From Acidobacteriota bacterium (lineage in GTDB: Bacteria > Acidobacteriota > Terriglobia > Bryobacterales > Bryobacteraceae): DNA of 46,081 bases. The position numbers and the translations under genes are program-made. Below are positions 26,582 to 35,669 of the stretch, piece by piece; within the stretch, counting starts at the first letter, position 1; each line of letters opens with the position of its first letter. Where the stretch lies: contig JAPKYZ010000084.1 of the NCBI GenBank assembly GCA_026394055.1, positions 1 through 46,081 of the forward strand, written 5' to 3'. The notes under the pieces are model-generated. The model saw only the letters and a list, made by a program, of their open reading frames with translations, searched no databases and had not been told where the DNA came from.

Positions 26582-27117
26582 TGTTTGGCCTTTAACTCGA
26601 TGCGGCTCAATACACTAGACTTGAAATCTTCCAGCAATACATCAACACCCTCATCCGCCACCGGCCGCCCGGTGTGATCGAGCATCCGCTCTGAAGTGGG
26701 TGTGCGCGTCGCGTAGACTTGGCCGTTGGCCGTCTTCTCCAGGGTCAGCACACCTTGAGACAAGCCCATCACCTGCGTGATCCCCGACCGGCCGGTCCAG
26801 AGGAAGAAGATCTGTTCGTCGCCAGGATTCAGGGTGGGGGTTCCCGAGAAGGTTTGCCGCTGCGTGCCGACCGTGCCGCCTGGAATAGAGATCGCCACCG
26901 TGTTCGCCGGAGCACCCTTCCAGCGTTCAATGACGCTCAACGTACACGTGGTGTAGATTAACGAACCCCGGAACGCGGCCGCGCAGGAGTGAACTTTCGC
27001 TCGCACAATCGCGGTGGCTTGATCGGTCATCTCCGCCACGGAGAGACGCTGCAAGGTGGTGGCGTTCGCGTGAAGCGATCCCACCAACAACAACGTCGCG
27101 ATCAGCTGAATCTTCAT
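26578..27117 (-). CDS. Small secreted protein coupled to the metalloprotease
   Basis: 179 residues from the ATG giving MKIQLIATLLLVGSLHANA, a clear signal peptide; a longer frame begins 14 codons upstream. The mature chain is beta-rich: LSVAEMTDQATAIVRAKVHSC, YTTCTLSVIERWKG, VAISIPGGTVG, FFLWTGRSGITQVMG. This pattern resembles small secreted proteins that often precede matrixin-like proteases in acidobacterial genomes. Two Cys near 46 and 59 might form a disulfide. Its stop overlaps the protease start (GTGA), so the two are translated together; a chaperone, inhibitor or co-secreted partner role is inferred only. Confidence 0.75.
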   Translation of the reverse strand: MKIQLIATLLLVGSLHANATTLQRLSVAEMTDQATAIVRAKVHSCAAAFRGSLIYTTCTLSVIERWKGAPANTVAISIPGGTVGTQRQTFSGTPTLNPGDEQIFFLWTGRSGITQVMGLSQGVLTLEKTANGQVYATRTPTSERMLDHTGRPVADEGVDVLLEDFKSSVLSRIELKAKQ

Positions 27118-27280
27118 GTCCTGCCCGGTTAGATGCAAGTGGTATGCCAATCGCGGCAAAGCGGCAAATCAAAGGGTTGCCGGAAGGGACGCGCGGCGGT
27201 TCGTGTCTACCTGACACAGTTGTGTACCTGAGTGCCACCTTTGTGGCGGCCCCGGCAACGGCTCTAGCGTTAGTTTAATG

Positions 27281-27313
27281 AATCGGCATTAAAGTGCTGA
27301 TAATGAGCCGATT
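27281..27313 (-). terminator. Imperfect hairpin after CoA-transferase gene
   Basis: AATCGGCATTA (27281-27291) pairs with TAAT-GA-GCCGATT (27301-27313), 11 pairs with a two-base bulge and a nine-base loop, overlapping the CoA-transferase stop codon. No uninterrupted T-run follows. Confidence 0.35.
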
Positions 27314-28559
27314 AATCAGCGAACGGTGGATCGGCCGTGAAAACGATGTTCCGGCGCTCCAAATCGGCGAGTTCGGCGGCGCCAATCTCAAGCCACTCCT
27401 GGAGTGCGGTGCCCGTGTGTTCACCCAGACGCGGGGCGGGCGTCCCAATCACCGCCGGTGTGCCGGAAAGCTTTACAGGTGCCCCCGTGACCCGGTGCGG
27501 ACCCGCCGTGGGATGGTTGAGTTCCGGAAACATCTCGCGGACCGCCGCCTGCGGGTCCGCCACCACTTCGTCGAACTGCCGGACGAGAGAGCACGGGATG
27601 CCCGCGGCACGAAGACGGGGAATCCACTCCTCGCCCCGATGCTGCGCGAAGGTGGAGGAGAGGATCTCGTCCAGTTTAGTCCGATTCCGAATGCGGTCGG
27701 CATTGGTCGCAAAGTCAATGTGTTGAGTGAGATCCGGGCGTCCGATGGCCACGGTGAAGGCGGCCCATAGCTTTTCGCTGCCCACCGCAATCGCGACTCC
27801 GCGGTCGGCGGCGGGGATTACCTGGTAGGGGACCACCGTCGGGAAGGCGGTGCCCATCGGAAACGGTAGCTCGCCCGAACCCAGGTAGGTGGAAAAGTTC
27901 GAGCTCATCGCCGAGATCATCCCATCCAGCATCGAAACGTCCACGAATTGTCCGACGCCCGTCCGTTCCCGGGCGCGCAGGGCCAGCAGGATGCCGATGA
28001 CGGAAAACATCCCGGCGGTGATGTCGGAGATGCCGTAGCCGCAGCGGACCTGCTGCCGGTCGGCGGTACCGGTGACGCTGATGAGTCCGCTGGAGCTTTG
28101 GACGATCACATCCATCGCCGCTTCATCCCGCGAGGGTCCTTGCTGGCCGTAGCCCGAGATGGCGCAATAGATCAGGCGAGGGTTGCGAGCATGAACGGCG
28201 GCGTAGCCTAAGCCCAATCGTTCCATGGTTCCAGGGCGGAAATTCTCAAGTAATACATCGGCCTGCTCGGCCAGGCGTAGACACAGCTCGATGCCCTCCG
28301 GTTGCTTCAAATCAATCGAGATCCCCCGCTTGCCCCGGTTTAAGCCCAGAAAAAAGCTTGATTCGCCACCTTGAAACGGAGGCCCCCAACCCCGGCCCAT
28401 GTCGCCGCCGTCGCGAGACTCTACCTTGCAGATCTCCGCCCCGTAGGTGGCCAGCAGCATCGTGCAGTAGGGCCCCGCCAGCGCGTGCGAGAAATCGAGC
28501 ACGCGCAGCCCGCCCAGGGCAGACGGCAAATCACTCGGGGAGCTTCCAGGGTCAGGCAT
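27312..28559 (-). CDS. CaiB/BaiF class III CoA-transferase
   Basis: 415 residues. Transfers CoA between carboxylic acids through an enzyme-bound aspartyl intermediate. Family blocks: LRVLDFSHALAGPYCTMLLA (18-37), GAEICKVE (40-47), NRGKRGISIDLK (74-85), DVLLENFRPGTMERLG (101-116), then the catalytic Asp at about 150 in AAMDVIVQSSSGL and GQFVDVSMLDG. Length fits the family. Substrate is not predictable: carnitine, formyl, succinyl and other acids are all used by relatives. It is alone; the neighbouring tRNA and protease units are separate. Confidence 0.92.
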   Translation of the reverse strand: MPDPGSSPSDLPSALGGLRVLDFSHALAGPYCTMLLATYGAEICKVESRDGGDMGRGWGPPFQGGESSFFLGLNRGKRGISIDLKQPEGIELCLRLAEQADVLLENFRPGTMERLGLGYAAVHARNPRLIYCAISGYGQQGPSRDEAAMDVIVQSSSGLISVTGTADRQQVRCGYGISDITAGMFSVIGILLALRARERTGVGQFVDVSMLDGMISAMSSNFSTYLGSGELPFPMGTAFPTVVPYQVIPAADRGVAIAVGSEKLWAAFTVAIGRPDLTQHIDFATNADRIRNRTKLDEILSSTFAQHRGEEWIPRLRAAGIPCSLVRQFDEVVADPQAAVREMFPELNHPTAGPHRVTGAPVKLSGTPAVIGTPAPRLGEHTGTALQEWLEIGAAELADLERRNIVFTADPPFAD

Positions 28560-28661
28560 TGAATCTTAGACTACCAAGGGGTGCGCCGGGCTGGCGCTGT
28601 TTGGTACCGGCCAGGGGCGTACGGCGCTTCATTTACAACATGGACTTGGAAGAAAAGAAAG

Positions 28662-28735
28662 TGGCTGGGAGACAGGGATTCGAACCCCGATACGCGGCTC
28701 CAGAGGCCGCAGTCTTACCGTTAGACGATCTCCCA
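28662..28735 (-). tRNA. tRNA-Gln (anticodon CUG)
   Basis: 74 nt with encoded CCA. Acceptor TGGGAGA pairs with TCTCCCA, discriminator G. Anticodon stem GCGGC/GCCGC around the loop CTCTGGA gives CUG. T-loop TTCGAAT is present on a CGGGG/CCCTG stem. Confidence 0.95.
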
Positions 28736-28764
28736 GCAAGGCCAGATCATCCACTAGTGTACTA

Positions 28765-29844
28765 TTACGCTCTCCGTTTTGCCACTGCGGGCGCCGGTAT
28801 TCCCGCTGGGGCAGCCGGGATGGCCTTCCTGGGCGGCCGGCTGGCTTGGGCGGCTTTGGTCCGTCCGGCGTAGTGGCGCAGGTACTGGACCCAAGAACCA
28901 GAAACGGCGCCCGCGCGGAACTCGTTCTCCCAACACTCGGTCAGCGCGTCACGGACCAACGTCTCGCGCGCAGCCAGCAGGGCGGTGATCTCTGGCACCG
29001 GCACCAGCGTCCGCGTGGTCACCAGGTCGTTCAAGCGGCCCAGCGAATCCTGCAGCTTCTTCAACTGGCGCAGGCACAGCAAGAAACGCGGGCCATAGAG
29101 CGGCGCAAAAAACTCCAGGCCGTAGCGGAAGCGCTTGGCGGCAATGCGGAACTCGTGCAAGTGTTCGGCGTCGCCCGTGGCGAAGGCCTCGCGCCCGGTC
29201 TTGAAGAAGCGGCGCGCCAGAGGCGGCAACCACCGCTCCGCCGCTTCCGGCAGCAGCGCCCCGGGCGGCAAGCGACCCTTGGGCTTCTTTTCCGGCCGGG
29301 GTGTTTCAATCGCGGTGCGCCACTGGGTGCCGAACTCCTGGTGGACCATCTGGCGGAGGTGCTCGGTCAACCGCATCGACCACAGGAGCCGCTCCTGCTG
29401 CAGGTACGCCGTCGTCTGCGGAGCGTCTTGCGCGAGCAGGCCGCAGGCGATGTCGCGGTTCCGGACCTCGCCCGCCACGGCAAACAGTGCTCGAATCTCT
29501 TGCTTCACCTGCGCCCGCTCCGGTGGCGCAAAGTAGGGCCGGAAGATGTCGAGCGCGGCGCGCAGGCGGCGGGACGACACCCGGAGCTGATGCACAGCTT
29601 CTTCGTCCGGCGACCGCAGGGTCTGTTCCACCTCCGCGATCACGCGGCGCAACCGGTCCGCCGCCTGGCGCTGGGCAAAACGGGCGACCGGGATCTGCGT
29701 GACCGGCTTACGCAGCGCAGCCTCCTGGGACGCGAGGGCGGCGACGGGCGGGTCGACCGCAGGTGTTGTGACCGGAGGCGCCTGGGGGCTGGCGATCTTC
29801 TTCACCGCTCGACGCGCGCGACCTGCTGGTGGCGACGAAGCCAT
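28765..29844 (-). CDS. CHAD-domain protein, probably polyphosphate-binding
   Basis: 359 residues. The N-terminal 55 residues are basic and low-complexity (ARRAVKKIASPQAPP). The CHAD fold occupies about 55-330: two four-helix halves with conserved His and basic residues, HQLRVSSRRLRAALDIFRPYF (about 85-105) and HLHEFRIAAKRFRYGLEFF (about 225-243), the paired H-x-x-R-x-x-x-[KR]-R signature. The C-terminal tail is again Ala/Pro/Lys-rich. CHAD domains bind inorganic polyphosphate. The exopolyphosphatase/Ppx gene lies only six bases upstream on the same strand, which supports a polyphosphate role here. Confidence 0.9.
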   Translation of the reverse strand: MASSPPAGRARRAVKKIASPQAPPVTTPAVDPPVAALASQEAALRKPVTQIPVARFAQRQAADRLRRVIAEVEQTLRSPDEEAVHQLRVSSRRLRAALDIFRPYFAPPERAQVKQEIRALFAVAGEVRNRDIACGLLAQDAPQTTAYLQQERLLWSMRLTEHLRQMVHQEFGTQWRTAIETPRPEKKPKGRLPPGALLPEAAERWLPPLARRFFKTGREAFATGDAEHLHEFRIAAKRFRYGLEFFAPLYGPRFLLCLRQLKKLQDSLGRLNDLVTTRTLVPVPEITALLAARETLVRDALTECWENEFRAGAVSGSWVQYLRHYAGRTKAAQASRPPRKAIPAAPAGIPAPAVAKRRA

Positions 29845-29850
29845 ACCGGG

Positions 29851-31416
29851 TTAACGCCCTTCCTTGGAGACACTGACGGCCAAGCCACGCTGGTAGACCT
29901 GCCGGAACGGGTCCGCCACGCGCTCCACCGCCCACTGCTCCAGGTCGGTATCCATGTTCGACCGTAGCCGCAGCACGACGTCGGCGCCGGAAAGATCGCA
30001 GGTCACCGAATCTACCCGTTGCGCGCGGCTCCGGTCGAGGCCGTCCACCAAGCGCAACAGCGGAATCAACAGCAACAGCGCCCGTCGGTTCTCCGGACCC
30101 AGCACTTGGAAGTCACTGTGGCGCTGGTTGGGCATCGCCTTGCGGTGGTAGCGGCACAGCTGCGCGATCAGGTGCCGTTCGGAATCGGTGAAGCCAGCCA
30201 GATCAGAGTTCGAGACGATGTACTGCGAATGCTTGTGGTGGCTGGTATCGGAGATGAAGTGGCCGATGTCGTAGAGGTAGCAGGCGGCCTCCAGCAGTTT
30301 GCCAAAGTAGGGCGGCAACCGGTGCAGAGGTTCGAGCGAAGCGAACAGACCGCGCCCAAATTCCGCCAGCTTGCGGGCATGGCGAAGGTCGACGCCAAAC
30401 CGCCGCGCCACGGCCTCCACCACCGCTTTCTGCTCCCGGCTGAGCTGAGCAGTGTCGCGGCCCCCACGGCGCTCCGCCAAGTCCGCCACCAGGCCATCCC
30501 GCAACCCGGCGGCGCAATAGTGGATGGCGGGCAGGTTCAGCGTTTCCAGAATCGCGAGAAATACCGCCACACCGGGAATGATGATCTCGGCGCGGCGCGG
30601 ACCGATGCCGGTGACTTTGCGGCGTTCGTCCAGCGTCTTCTGGGTCAGCTCTTTGTAGAGCCTTCTCACTTGGGCGGTGGTGGCACGCAACCGGTCAGCC
30701 TGATCGCGCTTGGGCCGCGTGATCCGGTGGACGGCGCTCACCATAGCGGAGGCCGAAGCCGAGGTGCCGATCACCCGCTGAAATTGGCGGCCGCGGAGGC
30801 GGGGCATGGCGACGGCCAGCTTTTCTTCAATAAACTCGCGCAGGCGGTGGAGCTCGATTTTGGTGGGCGGGTCGGACTGGAGAAACGTCTCCTGCAAACG
30901 CACGGACCCCAGCGGGCGGGACCAGGCCGCTGCCAGGCGTCCGGATTCGGCCACGATCACTTCCGCGCTGCCGCCACCGACGTCGACCATCAGCACCTGC
31001 TCCTTGGGGTGCGGCCAGACGCACTCAACGCCCAGGTGGATCAGGCGCGCCTCTTCCTGGCCGGAGATAATCTCCACTGGCGCCCCGATGGCGGCTGACG
31101 CACGCTCAATAAACTCGGCTTGATTGCCGGCATCGCGCGTGGCACTGGTGGCCACTGCGCGGATGCCCAACACGTCGAACTTCTGCCAGGTGGCCCGCAT
31201 ACGTTCGAGCACGGCGCAGGCCTCCGTCATCGCCTCCGGACTCACGATTCCACTGTGGAACACGCTGGCGCCGACGCGCGTCACCTGCCGGTCTTCCGCC
31301 AAGCGGGTGAGCTTGGGGGTCTGGTTGCCTTTGCCATGCGGACTGCCCGGTGCGACTTCGGCCACGAGTAATCGAACAGAGTTGCTGCCAAGGTCGACAG
31401 CGGCGTATTGGGGCAT
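29851..31416 (-). CDS. Exopolyphosphatase / guanosine pentaphosphate phosphatase (Ppx/GppA)
   Basis: 521 residues from the ATG giving MPQYAAVDLGSNSVRLLVAEV, the phosphate-1 loop of the ASKHA fold. Other motifs: GIRAVATSATRDAGNQAEF, GQEEARL, and LMVDVGGGSAEVIV (phosphate 2). The C-terminal half holds an HD-like helical domain (LYDIGHFISDTSHHKHSQYI). Releases phosphate from polyphosphate or pppGpp; which substrate is preferred cannot be read from sequence. A TATGAT box lies eight bases before the start without a Shine-Dalgarno. The coding frame extends further upstream but the extension overlaps the divergent promoter region. Confidence 0.9.
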   Translation of the reverse strand: MPQYAAVDLGSNSVRLLVAEVAPGSPHGKGNQTPKLTRLAEDRQVTRVGASVFHSGIVSPEAMTEACAVLERMRATWQKFDVLGIRAVATSATRDAGNQAEFIERASAAIGAPVEIISGQEEARLIHLGVECVWPHPKEQVLMVDVGGGSAEVIVAESGRLAAAWSRPLGSVRLQETFLQSDPPTKIELHRLREFIEEKLAVAMPRLRGRQFQRVIGTSASASAMVSAVHRITRPKRDQADRLRATTAQVRRLYKELTQKTLDERRKVTGIGPRRAEIIIPGVAVFLAILETLNLPAIHYCAAGLRDGLVADLAERRGGRDTAQLSREQKAVVEAVARRFGVDLRHARKLAEFGRGLFASLEPLHRLPPYFGKLLEAACYLYDIGHFISDTSHHKHSQYIVSNSDLAGFTDSERHLIAQLCRYHRKAMPNQRHSDFQVLGPENRRALLLLIPLLRLVDGLDRSRAQRVDSVTCDLSGADVVLRLRSNMDTDLEQWAVERVADPFRQVYQRGLAVSVSKEGR

Positions 31417-31423
31417 TACAGCT

Positions 31424-31429
31424 ATCATA
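31424..31429 (-). promoter_or_regulatory. -10 box TATGAT for ppx-CHAD, near-leaderless geometry
   Basis: On the minus strand TATGAT sits at -8 to -13 from the ATG at 31416. It lies in the 49-base divergent gap shared with the thymidylate kinase gene. Confidence 0.5.
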
Positions 31430-31440
31430 GGGAACCGCCG

Positions 31441-31446
31441 TATAAT
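31441..31446 (+). promoter_or_regulatory. Consensus -10 box TATAAT for the thymidylate kinase pair
   Basis: Perfect TATAAT, 19 bases before the ATG at 31466. TTACAG at 31416-31421 may serve as a -35 with a long 19-base spacer, which would overlap the ppx start codon. The leader would be about 13 bases. Confidence 0.55.
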
Positions 31447-31465
31447 TAGGAACCACCTTAATTTC

Positions 31466-32197
31466 ATGCCCTACTTTCGAACCAACCGCTATCGCGGCAA
31501 GCTGATCGTGGTGGAAGGTATTGATGGCTCCGGGAAATCGACGCAGCTCTCGTTGTTGAGCCAGTGGCTCCGCTCCGAAGGGTTCGCCGTCGCTTTCAGT
31601 GAATGGAACTCCTCCCCGCTGGTGCGTGAAACCACCAAGCGCGGCAAGAAAAAGGAGATGTTCACGCCGACCAGCTTCAGCCTGATCCACGCCACCGACT
31701 TCGCCGACCGTCTGGAAGGCTACATCATCCCGTTGCTGAAGGCCGGCGCCGTTGTTTGTGCCGACCGCTACGCCTACACCGCCTATGCCCGCGACGTTGT
31801 CCGTGGGGTCAGCCGCGTGTGGGTCCGCAACCTCTATCGCTTTGCCGTGCAGCCCAGCCTGCGCTTCTATTTCAAAGTGCCGCTCGACATCGCGCTGGGC
31901 CGCATTCTGGGCGGGCGTGATGCGCTGAAGTACTACGAAGCGGGCATGGACTTGGGGCTCAGCCGGAACATCGAAGAAAGCTTCCGGATGTTCCAGGGCC
32001 GGATCCTGGAAGAGTATGACCAGATGTCCAGTGAGATGGGCTTCCACGTCATCGACGCCACCCAAAGCATCGAAGCCCAGCAGCAGCAGATGCGCCAGAT
32101 TGTGATGAATGAGATCGGCGAAAGCCTGCGCAAGAATCTGTTGCGCATGCCGCAGAAAGGCGAAGCCCATGGCCACGACGCCGAAATCACCGCTTAG
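31466..32197 (+). CDS. tmk: Thymidylate kinase, canonical P-loop paralogue
   Basis: 243 residues. Phosphorylates dTMP to dTDP with ATP. The start MPYFRTNRYRGKLIVVEG follows the TATAAT promoter; the longer upstream frame runs antisense through ppx and is rejected. P-loop GIDGSGKST is intact, ADRYAYTAYARD is the DRY-type substrate motif, and LRFYFKVPLDIALGR follows. There is a 40-residue C-terminal extension of mixed charge. It overlaps the next, related gene by 29 bases. It may be the cell's only dTMP kinase or a paralogue; a copy elsewhere cannot be excluded. Confidence 0.87.
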   Translation: MPYFRTNRYRGKLIVVEGIDGSGKSTQLSLLSQWLRSEGFAVAFSEWNSSPLVRETTKRGKKKEMFTPTSFSLIHATDFADRLEGYIIPLLKAGAVVCADRYAYTAYARDVVRGVSRVWVRNLYRFAVQPSLRFYFKVPLDIALGRILGGRDALKYYEAGMDLGLSRNIEESFRMFQGRILEEYDQMSSEMGFHVIDATQSIEAQQQQMRQIVMNEIGESLRKNLLRMPQKGEAHGHDAEITA

Positions 32198-33026
32198 TTT
32201 TTATAGTGAGCCGTTGCGCGGCGTCGACTTGAGTGAGCTGCAAGGCAAGCTGATCGTCATCGAAGGTCCCGACGCGGTGGGCCGCTCGACGCAGGTGGCC
32301 CGGCTGCGCAGTTGGTTGGAACAGCAAGGCCACGCCGTGCTCGACACTGGGATGGCGCGTTCGGCCCTGGCGGGCGACGGCATCCAGAAGGCCAAGGAAG
32401 GCAACACGCTGGGTCCGGTGACGATGACGCTGTTCTACGCGACAGACTTTGCCGATCGCCTGGAAAACGAAATTCTCCCCGCCTTGCGCGCCGGCTTTGT
32501 CGTGTTGACGGACCGCTACATCTTCAGCCTGATGGCCCGCGCGATTGCTCGCGGTGAGGATCGGGTGTGGCTGGAGAAGCTGGCCGGGTTCGCGCTGGTG
32601 CCGCATGCGGTTTACTATCTCCGCGCCGAAGTGCAGGACTTGGTCCCGCGCGTCGTCCGCGGCCGCGGACGGTTCGACTTCTGGGAAAGCGGCATGGACA
32701 TGCGCTTTGGCCCGGACATGTACGACAGCTTCGTGCGCTATCAGGCCCGCCTGATCAAAGTGCTGGACCGTATGGCTCGGCAGTACGATTTTGTCGCCAT
32801 CGACGCCACGCAATCGCCGGACGCGATCTTTGCCGAACTGAAGCGCGGCATCTCGAAGCTGTTCCCGAAGTCGCGCACGCCGCAGTCGCGGATGCCTCAG
32901 GGTGAGGCCAAGCCGGCTGCTCCGGCCAAGGCCAGCAAGAAGGCTGCCAAGAAGGCACCTGCCCGCAAGGCCGCGAAAGCAGCCTCTCCAGCTGAGCCTG
33001 AAACAACGGTCTCGGCCGACGCTTAG
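32169..33026 (+). CDS. Thymidylate-kinase-like paralogue with altered P-loop and Lys/Ala tail
   Basis: 285 residues. Same fold and order as the upstream kinase: KLIVIEGPDAVGRST, FYATDFADRLE, LTDRYIFSLMARAI, VYYLRAEVQDLVPRV, and a shared ESGMDMRFG that parallels EAGMDLGLS. The P-loop reads GPDAVGRST: the invariant Walker A Lys is Arg, which usually weakens ATP binding or catalysis. After about residue 235 a tail of about 50 residues is rich in Lys, Ala and Pro (AKASKKAAKKAPARKAAKAA), like histone H1 C-termini, suggesting nucleic-acid or polyanion binding. Tandem duplication of the upstream gene followed by divergence is likely. Its activity on nucleotides is open. Confidence 0.8.
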   Translation: MATTPKSPLSFYSEPLRGVDLSELQGKLIVIEGPDAVGRSTQVARLRSWLEQQGHAVLDTGMARSALAGDGIQKAKEGNTLGPVTMTLFYATDFADRLENEILPALRAGFVVLTDRYIFSLMARAIARGEDRVWLEKLAGFALVPHAVYYLRAEVQDLVPRVVRGRGRFDFWESGMDMRFGPDMYDSFVRYQARLIKVLDRMARQYDFVAIDATQSPDAIFAELKRGISKLFPKSRTPQSRMPQGEAKPAAPAKASKKAAKKAPARKAAKAASPAEPETTVSADA

Positions 33027-33333
33027 CAGACTGCAGGAAAAGCGGTTTGCCGGATCACAGCTGTTTGCCGATCAGCGCGCGAGCTTGCTGAGCCGCGCCG
33101 TCAGCCAGTGGTCTCCGGCCTTTCCGCACCCGGCCAGGCTGCACCGGCGAATCTCCATCTCTCAAGGACGCTCCCGTTGCTAGCCTCGATTCTGCCGGCG
33201 CTGGGAGCGTTTCTGCTTGGCCTGTTCCCCCTGTGACCGGCCCTGTACGACGCCTGTGTGCGAAGCAGGTCAGCAGTGGACCCAAAACTCGCCCGGTAAC
33301 CTTGTCCGCGTGGGCAACGTTCTTACAATAGCG
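33027..33333. other. Intergenic region between the kinase pair and the GMC operon
   Basis: About 307 bases. Short frames on both strands look non-coding. The last 32 bases hold the promoter of the GMC operon. No terminator with a T-run or RNA gene was recognised. Confidence 0.5.
33302..33329 (+). promoter_or_regulatory. Promoter of the GMC oxidoreductase operon
   Basis: TTGTCC (33302-33307), 16-base spacer, TACAAT (33324-33329). Only four bases separate TACAAT from the ATG at 33334, so transcription would start at about the start codon. Confidence 0.5.
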
Positions 33334-33978
33334 ATGATCAAACGACGGCGATTTGTTCAGGGTCTGGCGGCTGCTCCGGCCATTCCGGCACTGGCCCAGC
33401 AGCCAGCGGTTCCCAACCCACCCGGAGCTCCTCCGCAAGGCATCACCTTTCCCGGAGGCCAGACCTTCGGCGGGCTGGGCGCCCCCATGGAGATCCCCAA
33501 GCTGGAGGTCACCTCGCCCGATGCCGTGGCGGAGACCGTGCGCCGCTTCTTTACGGCCGATCAGTTTGCCGCGCTCGAAAAGCTGAGCTCGACGCTAATG
33601 CCGGCCATCGGTACAGCTCCCGGCGCGCTCGACGCGAAGGCGCCGGAGTTTCTTGATTTTCTACTCAGCGAATCGGGTGCGGAGCGGCAGCAGCTCTACC
33701 GCACGGGCCTCGACACGTTGAACGCGCAGGCTCGCAAGCGCTTCTCGAAGACGTTCAGCCAGCTCGAAACCGCGCAAGTGACGGAGCTGCTGGCGCCGCT
33801 CAAACGGCCCTGGGCGTATGACCCGCCCACTGATCCGCTGGAGCGTTTTCTCCGTGCCGCCAAGCAGGATGTGCGCACGGCCACGATGAATTCGCGTGAG
33901 TATGCCGCCGCTGGCCCATCTGCCGGTGGACGGGGCCGTGTGGGCGGCTCCGGGCTCTATTGGTACCCGCTGGACTAG
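33334..33978 (+). CDS. Gluconate 2-dehydrogenase subunit 3-like, Tat-exported small subunit
   Basis: 214 residues. The N-terminus [21 protein letters not shown] is a Tat signal (twin Arg, Phe, hydrophobic stretch). The mature part (about 65-185) carries the subunit-3 pattern: [56 protein letters not shown], and a C-terminal [10 protein letters not shown]. In related enzymes this subunit carries the FAD-dependent GMC large subunit through the Tat system and stabilises it. The GMC gene follows 18 bases downstream and has no signal of its own, in agreement. No cytochrome c subunit gene is adjacent. Confidence 0.85.
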   Translation: MIKRRRFVQGLAAAPAIPALAQQPAVPNPPGAPPQGITFPGGQTFGGLGAPMEIPKLEVTSPDAVAETVRRFFTADQFAALEKLSSTLMPAIGTAPGALDAKAPEFLDFLLSESGAERQQLYRTGLDTLNAQARKRFSKTFSQLETAQVTELLAPLKRPWAYDPPTDPLERFLRAAKQDVRTATMNSREYAAAGPSAGGRGRVGGSGLYWYPLD

Positions 33979-33996
33979 GGCAAGGAGACGACAAAT

Positions 33997-35570
<1,574 letters not shown>

Positions 35571-35571
<1 letters not shown>

Positions 35572-35601
35572 CCGGGGCGCGGCCCCAAACCGAGCCCCGG
35601 C
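35571..35601 (+). terminator. GC-rich hairpin after the GMC gene
   Basis: GCCGGGGC (35571-35578) and GCCCCGGC (35594-35601) form a perfect 8-bp stem beginning at the GMC stop codon, between convergent genes. No T-run follows. Confidence 0.4.
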
Positions 35602-35669
35602 CAGCAGGAGGGGCCTGCCGGCAAGTTTGCCAGGCTCCAGCTCCCAATTGGTGCCGCTGCGGGCTTGGT

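Noticed and set aside
28358..28873. Plus-strand frame crossing tRNA-Gln
   Set aside because: It runs through a complete tRNA gene and antisense to the CoA-transferase and CHAD genes.
28846..29967. Plus-strand open frame opposite CHAD and ppx
   Set aside because: Antisense to two recognised domains and spans their junction.
33055..33438. Minus-strand frame in the gap before the GMC operon
   Set aside because: It overlaps the promoter and Tat signal of the plus-strand gene and shows no domain or ribosome-binding site.
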